64,000 bases of DNA from Alphaproteobacteria bacterium (GCA_030426245.1 JAUHYZ010000010.1:1-64000), one strand, 5' to 3'. Positions 1 through 8,756 are shown, counted from the stretch's first letter. Made by a program: numbers and translations. The notes: generated by a model not told the origin, from the letters alone.

Positions 1-1313
1 GTCTCGCATTGCGCTTCGGACAGAAGGCCATCCACCTGCCAGCCAGCGGGAAGGCGCGGGCGAACGTCCGGCTGGGGCGCCGCGACCGACCCCATGGCGA
101 CCGATTCCACGAGCGGGGTGGGATGGACCGGCGCATCTTCGAAGGCGATGCGGCTGGGCCGGTAAGGCAGGTAGATGCCGGTCTGTTCGGGTACCGGCGC
201 GGGGTCGGCCAAGACCGAATATGCAAGATTGGTTGCATTCGCTGTGGCTGCTGGTGTCCCCGCGAACGGTGCTACCGGGCGGACTGGCGCGCGATACACT
301 GAGGTCTTGCCCCCGAGGGACACTGGCCTACCGACTGGCAGGCGATGGATGTTTGTGGAGGTCTGTACGCGCGGCGGAAGCGCGGTGATCAGCTCGTGGA
401 GCGCGATCAGGTCGCAGGTATCTCCGGTGATCACAGGCGCCGACGCAGCCTGTATTTTGTCGAACACAACAAGTCGAACGGCGATCCCCGTCCCGGTCCG
501 GCGAAACATCTGCTCCAAGCGGACATTGAGCAGGAGCGATGCTTCGTCCTGTTCCTTGGCGAAAGTGGAAGCATTGAAGCCATCGGGCATGATGGCGACA
601 ATCCTTGCACCATTTGCTGCGGCACGGACTGAACTGCGCAGGTGGCGTAAGGCGGTCTCTCCATCCTTGCCGCGTTCCCGACTACGAGCGAATGGCGGGT
701 TCATCAGCACGACCGACGGGAGCGCGCCGCGATGCAGGTCGGCGATCAACTCGCTGTCGTGCGCAGTGATCGTGGCCAAAGGGAAGGCGTGGCCCAGGCT
801 GTCTCGTCTTGCCGGATCGATCTCGTTGAGAAGTAGCGAGGCCTTCCCGACGCTGCCCCAAAGAGCAAGGGCGCCATTGCCGGCGGACGGCTCGAGCAGC
901 GTGTCTCGCGCAGAGACAGCTGCGGCCTTCGCCATCAGCCAGGACAGCATCGGCGGGGTGGAGAACTGCTGGAGCTCGACCTGTGCTTCGCTGCGTACGT
1001 GTCGGGGCGGCAAGGCTGCTTCGAGCCAGTCGAACCGCGCGTCGGCTTCGTGCACGCTTGTCGCCAGATCGATGCGTGAGGACTCCCGAAGCCAGAGTAG
1101 CGTGCCGATCTCGACCGCGTTGTTGTAGTCATCGATGCTCCAGGCGCTTCCCCAGTCCAGGGCGCCGGACTCCTCGGCGAAAATACCGGAAATGTCAGCG
1201 CGGGTAAGATGACGACCCGAGGCAAGAAGCTCGGCAACTCGGGTGCCGATGGCATAGGTCAGGGGCACTGACGACAACTGCTCGCCGGCGGGAAACAGGT
1301 CTGATTGAAACAT
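1..1313 (-). CDS. Strawberry-notch-like methyltransferase/helicase, N-terminal part (runs off left edge)
   Basis: Reading the minus strand from an ATG at 1313 gives an uninterrupted frame to base 1 (437 codons, no stop), so the gene is cut by the window edge. It begins MFQSDLFPAGEQLSS. A class I SAM-methyltransferase core is visible: QQFSTPP at about residues 115-121, the SAM-binding EPSAGNG at 141-147 and the N6-adenine methylase type NPPF at 205-208. In mobile elements of sphingomonads this arrangement usually precedes a DEAD/DEAH helicase of the strawberry-notch type; that second half is inferred, not seen. It lies 75 bases downstream of the Toprim gene on the same strand and probably shares its transcript. 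It belongs to the integrative element ending at the tRNA-Ser gene. Confidence 0.8.
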   Translation of the reverse strand, partial: MFQSDLFPAGEQLSSVPLTYAIGTRVAELLASGRHLTRADISGIFAEESGALDWGSAWSIDDYNNAVEIGTLLWLRESSRIDLATSVHEADARFDWLEAALPPRHVRSEAQVELQQFSTPPMLSWLMAKAAAVSARDTLLEPSAGNGALALWGSVGKASLLLNEIDPARRDSLGHAFPLATITAHDSELIADLHRGALPSVVLMNPPFARSRERGKDGETALRHLRSSVRAAANGARIVAIMPDGFNASTFAKEQDEASLLLNVRLEQMFRRTGTGIAVRLVVFDKIQAASAPVITGDTCDLIALHELITALPPRVQTSTNIHRLPVGRPVSLGGKTSVYRAPVRPVAPFAGTPAATANATNLAYSVLADPAPVPEQTGIYLPYRPSRIAFEDAPVHPTPLVESVAMGSVAAPQPDVRPRLPAGWQVDGLLSEAQCE

Positions 1314-1388
1314 GGCAATTCGTCCTCCTGATGAAGGCATCGGGACACGCCCTCTGCCGGATCAGGAATTCGAGAAGCTCTCTCTTCT

Positions 1389-2288
1389 CTACCGCGCCGC
1401 TTTGCGGCGCAGCCATGCTGTCAGTTCATCGTTCCAGTCGGTGTCGCTTGAGGATGGTTTGCGAACCTGGATCGTCCGCCCGTCGCGGGCATAAGCGGCC
1501 AGGCCACGCGACGCAGCCAACTCGCCGCCAGCATCATGATCGACGAAGAGATGAAGTTCGGTGACATTCTCGGGCACGCTGACTAGGCCGAAGCGTTCAT
1601 TGCCCAGGGTCGCCCAGACTGGAATACCAGTCAGAGCGTAGGCCGACATCGCACTCTCGACCCCCTCAGCAAGTCCGAGCTTGCCGGAGGCCGGAGCGAA
1701 GAGACGGGCAGCAGCTTCACATAGCGTGCCGAGCGCGCGCTTCGGATTGTCGAAGTCGGCCTTGGCGTTGTCCGAAAGGAATGTGCGATGGATGGCGATC
1801 GGCCCATCGTCGAGGCTAACAGCCGCGATCATGGCGGGCAGAAAGCGGGTGCGTCCCTTCGGACCAAGCGGCGTTCGTGGGTGGAAGCGGAGTGCTGACG
1901 ATGCGGCGAGGATGCCGCGGCTCTCAAGATATGCCTTTGCCGGACTGGCACGCAGTGGCTGTGCATCGCGCCAGATGCGCAAGGCAGCGGCCGAAGGCTT
2001 CGCTGCGGGACCAGTGTCCATGGTGGGCTCGAATGCACCTCCCGAGAACAAGGCTGACGCCGGCACTCCTTCACGCGCGAGCGCTGCGATCACGGCCTCC
2101 TGATCGCATCCGGCAAAGCAGTGGAGGAGAATGGCTCCACGCCCGAGCGATACGCCGAGCGAGGGCGTGCGGTCGTCATGTGCGGGGCAACGAGCCATGC
2201 CCTTTGTGCCGGACCATTTGCCACCGCGGCTTTCACAGATGCGTCTCGCCGTCTCGGCTAGCGGATGGTTGGTCGTCGCAACAGACAT
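1389..2288 (-). CDS. Toprim-domain protein with CHC2-like zinc finger (primase-like, mobile element)
   Basis: A 299-residue protein. The N-terminus carries a zinc-finger pattern of the DnaG/phage-primase type (C34, H37, C57, C61, in the contexts RCPAHDD and HCFAGC). The C-terminal half has a Toprim fold signature: LAEGVES supplies the acidic residue of motif 1 and FVDHDAGG the DxD motif. Proteins of this make-up are common in plasmids and integrative elements of alphaproteobacteria, where they are thought to act in element replication or DNA processing; that role is inferred from family. It is the first gene of a minus-strand transcript that continues into the methyltransferase/helicase gene. 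Its 5' end faces the lytic transglycosylase gene across a 134-bp intergenic region holding a LexA box. Confidence 0.85.
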   Translation of the reverse strand: MSVATTNHPLAETARRICESRGGKWSGTKGMARCPAHDDRTPSLGVSLGRGAILLHCFAGCDQEAVIAALAREGVPASALFSGGAFEPTMDTGPAAKPSAAALRIWRDAQPLRASPAKAYLESRGILAASSALRFHPRTPLGPKGRTRFLPAMIAAVSLDDGPIAIHRTFLSDNAKADFDNPKRALGTLCEAAARLFAPASGKLGLAEGVESAMSAYALTGIPVWATLGNERFGLVSVPENVTELHLFVDHDAGGELAASRGLAAYARDGRTIQVRKPSSSDTDWNDELTAWLRRKAAR

Positions 2289-2371
2289 AAGGGCTCCCTC
2301 GCAGGCTCGGGTCCCCCATGACCGGCATCCTCCCCTCTCACTGGTGGGAATGACAATCTATTTTCCTACAT

Positions 2372-2386
2372 GTTCTATTTATGTTC
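2372..2386. promoter_or_regulatory. Candidate LexA (SOS) box, GTTC-N7-GTTC
   Basis: The bases GTTC TATTTAT GTTC match exactly the alphaproteobacterial LexA operator GTTCN7GTTC. The site lies in the 134-bp gap between the divergent Toprim gene (starts 2288, minus) and the lytic transglycosylase gene (starts 2423, plus), in a locally AT-rich stretch that looks like promoter DNA. It is placed to repress one or both transcripts of the integrative element. No binding data are available. Confidence 0.6.
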
Positions 2387-2422
2387 TATTTCGATTCGCT
2401 GCAAACGATAGGAGTGTGAACG

Positions 2423-2989
2423 ATGAGATTGGCCTTGATGATCGGGATGATGGCGAGCGCCAGCCTTTTGGCACCTTGCGCACATGCGCAGGAGTTTTCG
2501 CTTCTGGAACATCGCTATGAACAGGCTGGATCCGCTGGTGATCAAGATCTTTGGACCAGCGAGGAAGCGCGATCGAGGGTACTGCTCCCTGCAACCTATC
2601 GCGAAGCACTTTACGAGCCACTGATCAGGGAGGCTGAGGTTCGGTATCGTCTTCCGCCTGGATTGATGCAGGCATTGGTCTGGGCCGAGTCCCGTTTCAA
2701 TCCGATGGCAATTAGCCCAGCTGGTGCTGCCGGACTTGCCCAACTAATGCCGGCAACTGCCATCGAGCTTGGCGTTCGGAACCGGCATGATCCAGCCCAG
2801 AACATCGATGGCGGTGCGCGCTATCTGCGGCAGATGCTGGATCGCTTTGGCGAGGTCCATCTTGCGCTTGCCGCCTACAATGCTGGTCCCGGCGCGGTCT
2901 CTCGCGCGGGCGGCATTCCGAGAAATCGGGAAACACCAGCATATGTCAGGAGCGTTTTGCAGCGTTGGATGGCATATAGGCCATCATGA
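2423..2989 (+). CDS. Secreted lytic transglycosylase (SLT/VirB1-like)
   Basis: A 188-residue protein with a signal peptide (hydrophobic stretch ending CAHAQ at about residue 23). The SLT domain covers about residues 65-180: the catalytic glutamate is in WAESRFNP (E89), followed by AGLAQLMP and AAYNAGPG, the usual family signatures. It would cleave peptidoglycan in the periplasm. In integrative and conjugative elements such enzymes open the wall for the type IV secretion channel; no other secretion gene is in view, so that link is inferred. The start at 2423 is preceded by AGGAGTGTG. Its end overlaps the next gene by ATGA. Confidence 0.9.
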   Translation: MRLALMIGMMASASLLAPCAHAQEFSLLEHRYEQAGSAGDQDLWTSEEARSRVLLPATYREALYEPLIREAEVRYRLPPGLMQALVWAESRFNPMAISPAGAAGLAQLMPATAIELGVRNRHDPAQNIDGGARYLRQMLDRFGEVHLALAAYNAGPGAVSRAGGIPRNRETPAYVRSVLQRWMAYRPS

Positions 2990-3189
2990 ATACGAATCGA
3001 ATGCGCATCAGTGGGCGGCTTGAGCACTTGCCACGCGGCTACGCCATCGTCACCGACGCCGGCGATCATTGGGTGTTAGACGATTTCGAACCTGACAACG
3101 ACCAAATAGGCGAAGAAGTGACCGCCGAGGGCCAAATCGTTGGACTCGATCGTCTGCAAGTGGATTGGTTGGGCGTTCTGGCCGAGTAG
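2986..3189 (+). CDS. DUF5818-type small protein
   Basis: A 67-residue protein that starts inside the stop region of the transglycosylase gene (ATGA overlap), so the two are translationally coupled. It is an all-beta, OB-like sequence, with the pattern RISGRLEHLPRGYAIVTD near the start and VTAEGQIVGLDRLQVDWL near the end, which I recognise as the DUF5818 family common in sphingomonads. No catalytic residue is evident and the function is unknown. It is the last plus-strand gene before the convergent integrase. Confidence 0.7.
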   Translation: MNTNRMRISGRLEHLPRGYAIVTDAGDHWVLDDFEPDNDQIGEEVTAEGQIVGLDRLQVDWLGVLAE

Positions 3190-3192
3190 CGA

Positions 3193-4344
3193 TCATTTAC
3201 CTTGCGCGCAAAACTTTGCCCACTCTGCCATGAGCTTGCGCCGCTTCTCGAAAAAGTCCGTCCTGCGATAGGCCGCCTCAACGCGATTCTGGACAGCATG
3301 TGCTAAGGCAGCCTCCGCGACCTCGCCTGGAAAAGAAGTCTCTTCAGCTGCCCAATCGCGGAACGATGAGCGAAAGCCATGGACAGTGACGTTCAGTTCC
3401 ATATCTCTCAGAATCTTTAGCAAGGTCATGTCGGAAAGTGGATTCTTGCGTCGCTGGCCAGGAAAAACGAGGTCGCTGGCTTCGGTCCGGAAGACCTTTG
3501 CGCGTTCGATAACTTGTAACGCCTGGCGAGTGAGTGTGACCTGATGCTCCTCACCCATCTTCATCCGCTTCGCGGGGATGATCCAGACGGCGCGCTTAAG
3601 ATCGAACTCCGACCAAACTGCATTCCGGACTTCCCCCGATCGTGACGCGTTGAGGATCAGGAATTCAAGGGCAAGGCGCCCGACAGAGGATCGTTGGCGC
3701 AGCCTGGTTAGGAAAGCTGGAACATCGACAAATGGCATCGCCGCAAAGTGACCCGACTTCCGCGGCTGCCGAGGTAGACCTTTCGAGATCGAACGCATGG
3801 GCGCTTCGTTTGTACGGAAGCCTTTCGAGAAGGACCAGTCGAGTACGGTCCCGATGCGCTGACGCACTCTCCGAGCCGTTTCAGGCTTTTCGAGCCAGAT
3901 TTCGGCCAAAGCATCACGGATTGCCGGAGCTTCGATGTCGGAGACCAGGGCATCTCCGAAGTGCGGATACGCATATGCTTCCAGCGTCGATATCCATTGA
4001 TCCTGATGCTTACCGTTCTTCCAACCCTTCTTGTGTTCAGCATGAACCTTTGCTGCAGCCTCGCGGAAAGTCGGGATAACCTCACGTTCCTTCTTCCTTT
4101 CCGCAACCACGTCGACGCCAGCCTTCGCAAGCTTTCGGACGCTCGCAGCCAGTTCACGTGCATCAGCGAGCGAGACATCTGGATAAGAACCAATTCCTAC
4201 ATCGCGCCTTCGCCCGTTCGCCTGAACCCTGACAATCCAGCTAGCCTTGCCGGACTTGTTGCGAAACAGAATCAACCCTCCACCGTCCGAGAAGCGGCCA
4301 GCCTCACGCAGATTTCGCAATCCCGTCGCAGTTAGGTTTCCCAT
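3193..4344 (-). CDS. Tyrosine recombinase / P4-type integrase
   Basis: A tyrosine-family site-specific integrase with an N-terminal arm-binding (DUF4102-like) domain (LREAGRFSDGGGL, then VGIGSYPDVSLADAR), a SAM-like core-binding domain and a C-terminal catalytic domain. The catalytic set is visible: Arg in NASRSGEVR, the HxxR of HGFRSSFRDW, His in LAHAVQNRVE and the tyrosine in AAYRRTDFF. I place the start at 4344 (MGNLTATG), where the family homology begins; an in-frame upstream start at 4422 would add 26 poorly conserved residues. It lies about 170 bases from the 3' end of a tRNA-Ser gene, the classic position of an integrase that uses the tRNA 3' end as attachment site. Confidence 0.93.
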   Translation of the reverse strand: MGNLTATGLRNLREAGRFSDGGGLILFRNKSGKASWIVRVQANGRRRDVGIGSYPDVSLADARELAASVRKLAKAGVDVVAERKKEREVIPTFREAAAKVHAEHKKGWKNGKHQDQWISTLEAYAYPHFGDALVSDIEAPAIRDALAEIWLEKPETARRVRQRIGTVLDWSFSKGFRTNEAPMRSISKGLPRQPRKSGHFAAMPFVDVPAFLTRLRQRSSVGRLALEFLILNASRSGEVRNAVWSEFDLKRAVWIIPAKRMKMGEEHQVTLTRQALQVIERAKVFRTEASDLVFPGQRRKNPLSDMTLLKILRDMELNVTVHGFRSSFRDWAAEETSFPGEVAEAALAHAVQNRVEAAYRRTDFFEKRRKLMAEWAKFCAQGK

Positions 4345-4512
4345 TCCTCCGCCAAACCTTTCATTGCCTCGAACATTTCCCCACACTTCTCCCCACACTT
4401 TGTGCGAGATGTATAGAAACATATAGAGAACAATTGAAACAATCGCAAACGGAAAAATCCAGCAATTCTCTGGGCTTCAGAGACAATCTGGGGCTATGTG
4501 AGACTGGTATGG

Positions 4513-4603
4513 TGGCGGAGCGGGAGGGATTCGAACCCTCGATAGGGGGTTACCCTATACACACTTTCCAGGCGTGCGCCTTCGACCACTCGGCCACCGC
4601 TCC
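4513..4603 (-). tRNA. tRNA-Ser (anticodon GGA)
   Basis: A 91-base tRNA on the minus strand. The acceptor stem pairs GGAGCGG with CCGCTCC, the discriminator is G, and CCA is encoded. The anticodon loop reads CCTGGAAAG, giving anticodon GGA. A long variable arm typical of serine tRNAs (GTGTATAGGGTAACCCCCTA) and the T-loop GGTTCGAATCC are present. Its 3' end faces the integrase gene, so it is the probable attachment site of the element to its left. Confidence 0.96.
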
Positions 4604-4704
4604 GCATGCCTGCTGGCGAGCGCAGCCCACTAGCCGCCTGCACCATTCATGGCAAGCGTGCAGGAACGCTTGCGCCCATTTACCTGCGCACTTAAGCCAA
4701 GACC

Positions 4705-5106
4705 ATGACACGGACATTCGGCCAGGCGCCAAGCGCCCAGGAGATCGATGCGATTGCGCGCGAGGCAATGGTCCGCCTTCCCGACCCGTTCACCCGGCAC
4801 CTTCGCGACGTCTTGCTGCAGGTCGAGGAATTCGCCGACGAGGAAACTCTGGCAGCGCTTGGCATCGAGAATCCCTTCGAGCTTTCCGGTCTGTATGAGG
4901 GGCTGCCTGTCGGCGAGAAGGGCATCGGCCATTCCGGCGCAATGCCGGACCGTATTCGCCTGTTCCGCCGCCCGATCCTGGATGAATGGGCGGAACGAGG
5001 CAACGAAACGCTGGAACATCTGGTCATCCATGTCCTGGTGCACGAAGTGGGTCACCATTTCGGCCTGTCCGACGAGGACATTCATGCACTGGAAGAGGCC
5101 GAATGA
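4705..5106 (+). CDS. Zincin-like metallopeptidase (minimal HExxH family, DUF1025 type)
   Basis: A 133-residue cytoplasmic protein of the small zincin family found across bacteria. The zinc-binding helix is HEVGHHFGLSD (H113, E114, H117) near the C-terminus, followed by a short acidic tail. The length fits the family, which has no signal peptide and no known substrate. It is the first chromosomal gene after the tRNA-Ser and overlaps the next gene by ATGA, so the two are probably translated together. The biological role is not known. Confidence 0.88.
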   Translation: MTRTFGQAPSAQEIDAIAREAMVRLPDPFTRHLRDVLLQVEEFADEETLAALGIENPFELSGLYEGLPVGEKGIGHSGAMPDRIRLFRRPILDEWAERGNETLEHLVIHVLVHEVGHHFGLSDEDIHALEEAE

Positions 5107-5423
5107 GCGCCGATAGGGTGAGCTTCACCGGCCCACTGCAAACCTGGCACGGCGCCAAACACGGCAGCATGACATTTCTTGCAATCACGGGTGAGGCTGC
5201 GGAAGGCATCGCTGCGCATGAATTGGTGCGGCGGCTGGAACTGGGCAAGCGGCGCGGCTTCGGCTCGGTGAAGGTCAGGGTCCGCACCGGCGAAAGCGAA
5301 TGGTCAACTTCGGTATTCCCCATTGGAGAGGAAGAGTGGTTCCTGCCCGTGAAGGCCGCAATCAGAAAGGCCGAGGGTTTGGCGGAGGGTAAGCCGGTTC
5401 AGGTCGAACTGGATCTGCTCTGA
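5103..5423 (+). CDS. DUF1905-family protein
   Basis: A 106-residue protein starting at the ATGA overlap with the zincin gene. It matches the DUF1905 pattern: a beta-rich chain with GFGSVKVRVRTGESEW, then TSVFPIGEEEWFLPVKAAIR, ending VQVELDLL. Members are sometimes fused to a YdeI/OmpD-associated domain; here it stands alone. No enzymatic motif is visible, so no activity is proposed. It converges on rsh with only 12 bases between the stop codons. Confidence 0.75.
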   Translation: MSADRVSFTGPLQTWHGAKHGSMTFLAITGEAAEGIAAHELVRRLELGKRRGFGSVKVRVRTGESEWSTSVFPIGEEEWFLPVKAAIRKAEGLAEGKPVQVELDLL

Positions 5424-5435
5424 ACCCGGCCAAAC

Positions 5436-7520
5436 CTAAATTCTCTGCGCCTCGGCCAATGCATCGCTTGCCCTGAGCGCACTGATGATCCGGGTCAGGT
5501 GCGCAAGATCCTGCACCTCCAGATCCACTTCATATGTGTGGAATGGATCGTCGCGCTGAGACAGCTCCAGATTCATCACATTGGCGTGGTTCTTGGCGAA
5601 TATCCCGGCGACCTCTGCAAGTGTGCCCGGCCGGTTGTAGAGAACTACGCGCACACTGCCCACTGCACCATGCGACCTTTCGCCCCAGGAAAGGTCCACC
5701 CAATCGACATCCACGCCATTGGCCAGTTCCAAGCAGTCGATCGTATGCACCTCCACAGCCTCCCCAGGGCGGCGTAAGCCAACGATCCGATCACCCGGGA
5801 CCGGATGGCAGCATTCGGCCAGCTTGAAGCCTGCACCGGGCGTGAGGCCCCGGATCGAGATCAACCGATCCTGTTTTTCCGGTTCCGGCAAATCGATGGT
5901 GCTGCCGGGCACGAGCGCTTCCATGACCTCGCGGTCCTTGAGCTTGGCCGAACCGATGGCATGCATCAGCTCTTCCTCGCTTTCGAGTTCCAGCCGTTCG
6001 ATTGCAGCCTTGATCGCTTTCTTGCCGATCCGCGCCGGCAAGCGATCAGCGATTTCCTCAAACAGCTTGCGCCCGATCTCCGCGACTTCCGCGCGTTCCT
6101 TCGCCCGTACGGCCCGGCGAATGGAAGCGCGCGCCTTGCCCGTAACGACGAAACCAAGCCAGGAGAGCTGCGGTTCGGAATGGGGACCTTTGATGATCTC
6201 CACCACATCGCCATTTTGCAATTCAGTTCTGAGAGGCATGTGGCGGCCATTGATCTTTGCCCCCACGGCCTGCGCACCGAGATCGGTATGCACTGCGAAG
6301 GCGAAGTCGACCGGCGTTGCGCCCTTGGGCAGTTGGAACAACGCCCCCTTGGGGGTGAAGGCGAATATCCGATCCTGATAAACGGCGAGCTTCGTGTGCT
6401 CGAGCAGCTCTTCTGCATCGTGGCTGGCATCGACGATCTCGATAAGATCGCGCAGCCAGCCGACCTGGCCATCGGGCCGCGTCCCGCCCTGTTTGTAAGC
6501 CCAATGCGCAGCGAGGCCGAATTCGTTCAGCCGGTGCATCTCATGCGTGCGGATCTGCACCTCCATCCGCATCGAATTTTCATAGATCAGCGCAGTATGG
6601 AGCGAGCGATAGCCATTCGACTTGGGCGTCGAGATGTAATCCTTGTAACGCCCGGGAATGAATTGCCACGTCGTGTGGAGCACGCCCAATGCGCGGTAGC
6701 AGTCCGCCGGGCTTTCCGTCAGCACGCGAAAGGCCATGATGTCTGTGATCTGTTCGAAGCTCACATGCCGCTCGGCCATCTTCTTCCAGATCGAATAGGG
6801 GTGTTTTTCCCGCCCGGAGACTTCGACCTTCAGGCCGGCTTCCGCCAGCGCCTGCTTGATCGCCAGCGCGATCGCATCAACCTGCCCGCCTTCCTGGCTG
6901 CGGATCTGCGCGAGCCGCCCGGTAATCGTGGCATAGGCTTCAGGCTCCAGCTGCTCGAATGCGAGGAGCTGCATCTCCCGCATATATTCATACATCCCCA
7001 CACGTTCGGCGAGCGGGGCGAAGATATCCATCGTCTCCCGTGCGATACGGTGGCGCTTCTCGGGATTTCGAATGAAGTGGAGCGTGCGCATATTGTGCAG
7101 CCGGTCCGCAAGCTTCACCAGCAGCACCCTTAGATCCTCGCTCATGGCGAGGAGGAACTTGCGCAGATTTTCTGCTGCCCGTTCATTCTCGGGCATTTGT
7201 TCGATCTTGGAGAGCTTGGTCACCCCATCGACCAGCCGCGCCACATCGGTTCCGAAATTCTTCTCGATATCGTCGATCGTAGCGAGCGTGTCTTCCACCG
7301 TATCGTGGAGCAGCGCCGTGACGATCGTTTCCTGATCGAGCTTCAGATCGGTCATCAACCCCGCGACTTCTACCGGATGGCTGAAATAGGGATCTCCGCT
7401 CGCGCGCTTCTGTGCACCGTGTTTCTGAACGGTGTAGACATAGGCGCGATTGAGCAGCGCCTCGTCAGCATCCGGGTCATACTCCTTAACCCTTTCAACA
7501 AGTTCGTACTGGCGCAGCAT
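5436..7520 (-). CDS. rsh: Bifunctional (p)ppGpp synthetase/hydrolase (RelA/SpoT homologue)
   Basis: A long Rsh protein, the single stringent-response enzyme typical of alphaproteobacteria. In order it has an HD hydrolase domain (FSHPVEVAG, then LLHDTVEDT with intact HDxxED), the synthetase domain (STPKSNGYRSLH), a TGS domain (FTPKGALFQLPKGATPVDFAF) and a C-terminal ACT domain (VVLYNRPGTLAEVAGIFAK). Both catalytic halves look intact, so it should make and break (p)ppGpp in response to starvation. I choose the ATG at 7520 (MLRQYELVERV), where the family homology begins; a GTG at 7592 would add 24 residues. No rpoZ gene precedes it here. Confidence 0.93.
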   Translation of the reverse strand: MLRQYELVERVKEYDPDADEALLNRAYVYTVQKHGAQKRASGDPYFSHPVEVAGLMTDLKLDQETIVTALLHDTVEDTLATIDDIEKNFGTDVARLVDGVTKLSKIEQMPENERAAENLRKFLLAMSEDLRVLLVKLADRLHNMRTLHFIRNPEKRHRIARETMDIFAPLAERVGMYEYMREMQLLAFEQLEPEAYATITGRLAQIRSQEGGQVDAIALAIKQALAEAGLKVEVSGREKHPYSIWKKMAERHVSFEQITDIMAFRVLTESPADCYRALGVLHTTWQFIPGRYKDYISTPKSNGYRSLHTALIYENSMRMEVQIRTHEMHRLNEFGLAAHWAYKQGGTRPDGQVGWLRDLIEIVDASHDAEELLEHTKLAVYQDRIFAFTPKGALFQLPKGATPVDFAFAVHTDLGAQAVGAKINGRHMPLRTELQNGDVVEIIKGPHSEPQLSWLGFVVTGKARASIRRAVRAKERAEVAEIGRKLFEEIADRLPARIGKKAIKAAIERLELESEEELMHAIGSAKLKDREVMEALVPGSTIDLPEPEKQDRLISIRGLTPGAGFKLAECCHPVPGDRIVGLRRPGEAVEVHTIDCLELANGVDVDWVDLSWGERSHGAVGSVRVVLYNRPGTLAEVAGIFAKNHANVMNLELSQRDDPFHTYEVDLEVQDLAHLTRIISALRASDALAEAQRI

Positions 7521-7650
7521 AGCCAACAAGATGTGAGGTTTCGCGCCGCTTTGGGCAAGCGATAAAAGCTGCGGAATTTCGTTCCCGTCCACTACCTAGG
7601 CGAAAGGGACGGTACTCTACCAAATACCAATGGCGCAGTCGGCACGATGC

Positions 7651-8607
7651 CTATCCGTGCGGAATCAGGTTCTGGGCGATCGGGAAATTGCCGTCATACG
7701 GCGCCCAATTGGGCATCGGCCGCTGCGGATCGGCATAGACCATCGCCGCATAGACCGAACTGATTTTGCCCTCGTCCAGATAGAAGATCTCCATGAAGCA
7801 GTTGCGCCGCTTCGGATTGAGAGGATCGCGAATGAACACGGCCGAGGCGACCACCACCTGTGCCTGTTCATCCACCATCAGATAGCGGCGCGCGGCCACA
7901 TTGACGATTCCCAGCCCGGCATAGCCCGAACGGCAATCGGAGGATTCCTGGAATTCGGCATCCGCTTCGCTTACCGGCCTTCCGGTCCAGTCCGGCCCAC
8001 CAAGGCCGTTTTCAAGCCGCTGACAGCCCGGATTGCCGCGCACATAGCGGCCGGTCCCGGCGACGATACCGTCGAAGTAACTGTTTACCGCGGCGATCAG
8101 TTCGTCGCGCGGACGGCGTTCGCTTTCCGGCACGGTGCGGTCCAGCGGCGGATTGGCGAGAAGGTTCTCAGTGTCGAACACGATCTTTCCGGGCACCCCT
8201 CTGATGTCCGGATCGCTCGCCCTGGCCACATGCCATTCCGCCTCCCCGATCTTATCATCGTGCAATTTGATCCGCAGCGAGACGATGGCCGTTTCATCGC
8301 CTTCCTTCATCGTACCGAAGAATTCGGCCTGGCCGGTTGCAGGATCGAAATAACGCCGGTCGAGAGCACCCAGACCGCTATTGGTTGCCCATATGCCCTC
8401 ACCCGGAGCGATCAGCAGCGCGTTTTGTGTCTGACGGTAGCCGACCCACAGACCCGCCTTGTCCGGATCGTTCGCAACGACAGCTTCGAGGAATTGATCG
8501 AGCTTGCCGCCCAAGCAGGCCCTGTCGCAGACTTCCTGCGCCATTGCCGCAGGCGACGTTATCGCCAATTGAAGAATTGCCGCCGCAACCAAACAGAGCC
8601 TGTTCAT
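7651..8607 (-). CDS. Secreted protein of unknown function (possible DUF8021 domain)
   Basis: A 318-residue protein with a cleavable signal peptide (MNRLCLVAAAILQLAIT, ending MAQE). Several paired cysteines (CDRAC near the start, CQR, DCRSG, NCFME) suggest a periplasmic, disulfide-bonded fold. The start of the mature part (DQFLEAVVANDP...LWVGYRQTQNALLIAPGEGIW) resembles the SnoaL-like DUF8021 domain of secreted proteins, which I offer only tentatively. The ATG at 8607 has GAGGGG six bases upstream and is preferred over in-frame starts at 8613 and 8625. It reads toward rsh but ends 130 bases before its start. Confidence 0.7.
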   Translation of the reverse strand: MNRLCLVAAAILQLAITSPAAMAQEVCDRACLGGKLDQFLEAVVANDPDKAGLWVGYRQTQNALLIAPGEGIWATNSGLGALDRRYFDPATGQAEFFGTMKEGDETAIVSLRIKLHDDKIGEAEWHVARASDPDIRGVPGKIVFDTENLLANPPLDRTVPESERRPRDELIAAVNSYFDGIVAGTGRYVRGNPGCQRLENGLGGPDWTGRPVSEADAEFQESSDCRSGYAGLGIVNVAARRYLMVDEQAQVVVASAVFIRDPLNPKRRNCFMEIFYLDEGKISSVYAAMVYADPQRPMPNWAPYDGNFPIAQNLIPHG

Positions 8608-8756
8608 CGTCATCCCCTCTCGCAAATCTTTTTTTGAGCGTTTGGCTTGCGCCCGCCCTTCACTCGCCGCAGCATGAGAGAGCGCAGCGAGAAGCGAATG
8701 AATATCGGCAAGCTGTGATTGTCAAACTGAGGATGCTAAAGGTTACCCTTCTATCT

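Noticed and set aside
175-1128. Plus-strand frame of 317 codons at the left edge
   Set aside because: It is antisense to the methyltransferase frame, which carries clear family motifs; the plus-strand product has no recognisable domain and an arginine/serine-rich composition typical of shadows.
4423-4512. A visible attachment-site direct repeat next to the tRNA
   Set aside because: Only one copy of the tRNA 3' end is in the window; the partner would lie to the left, so no att pair can be claimed.
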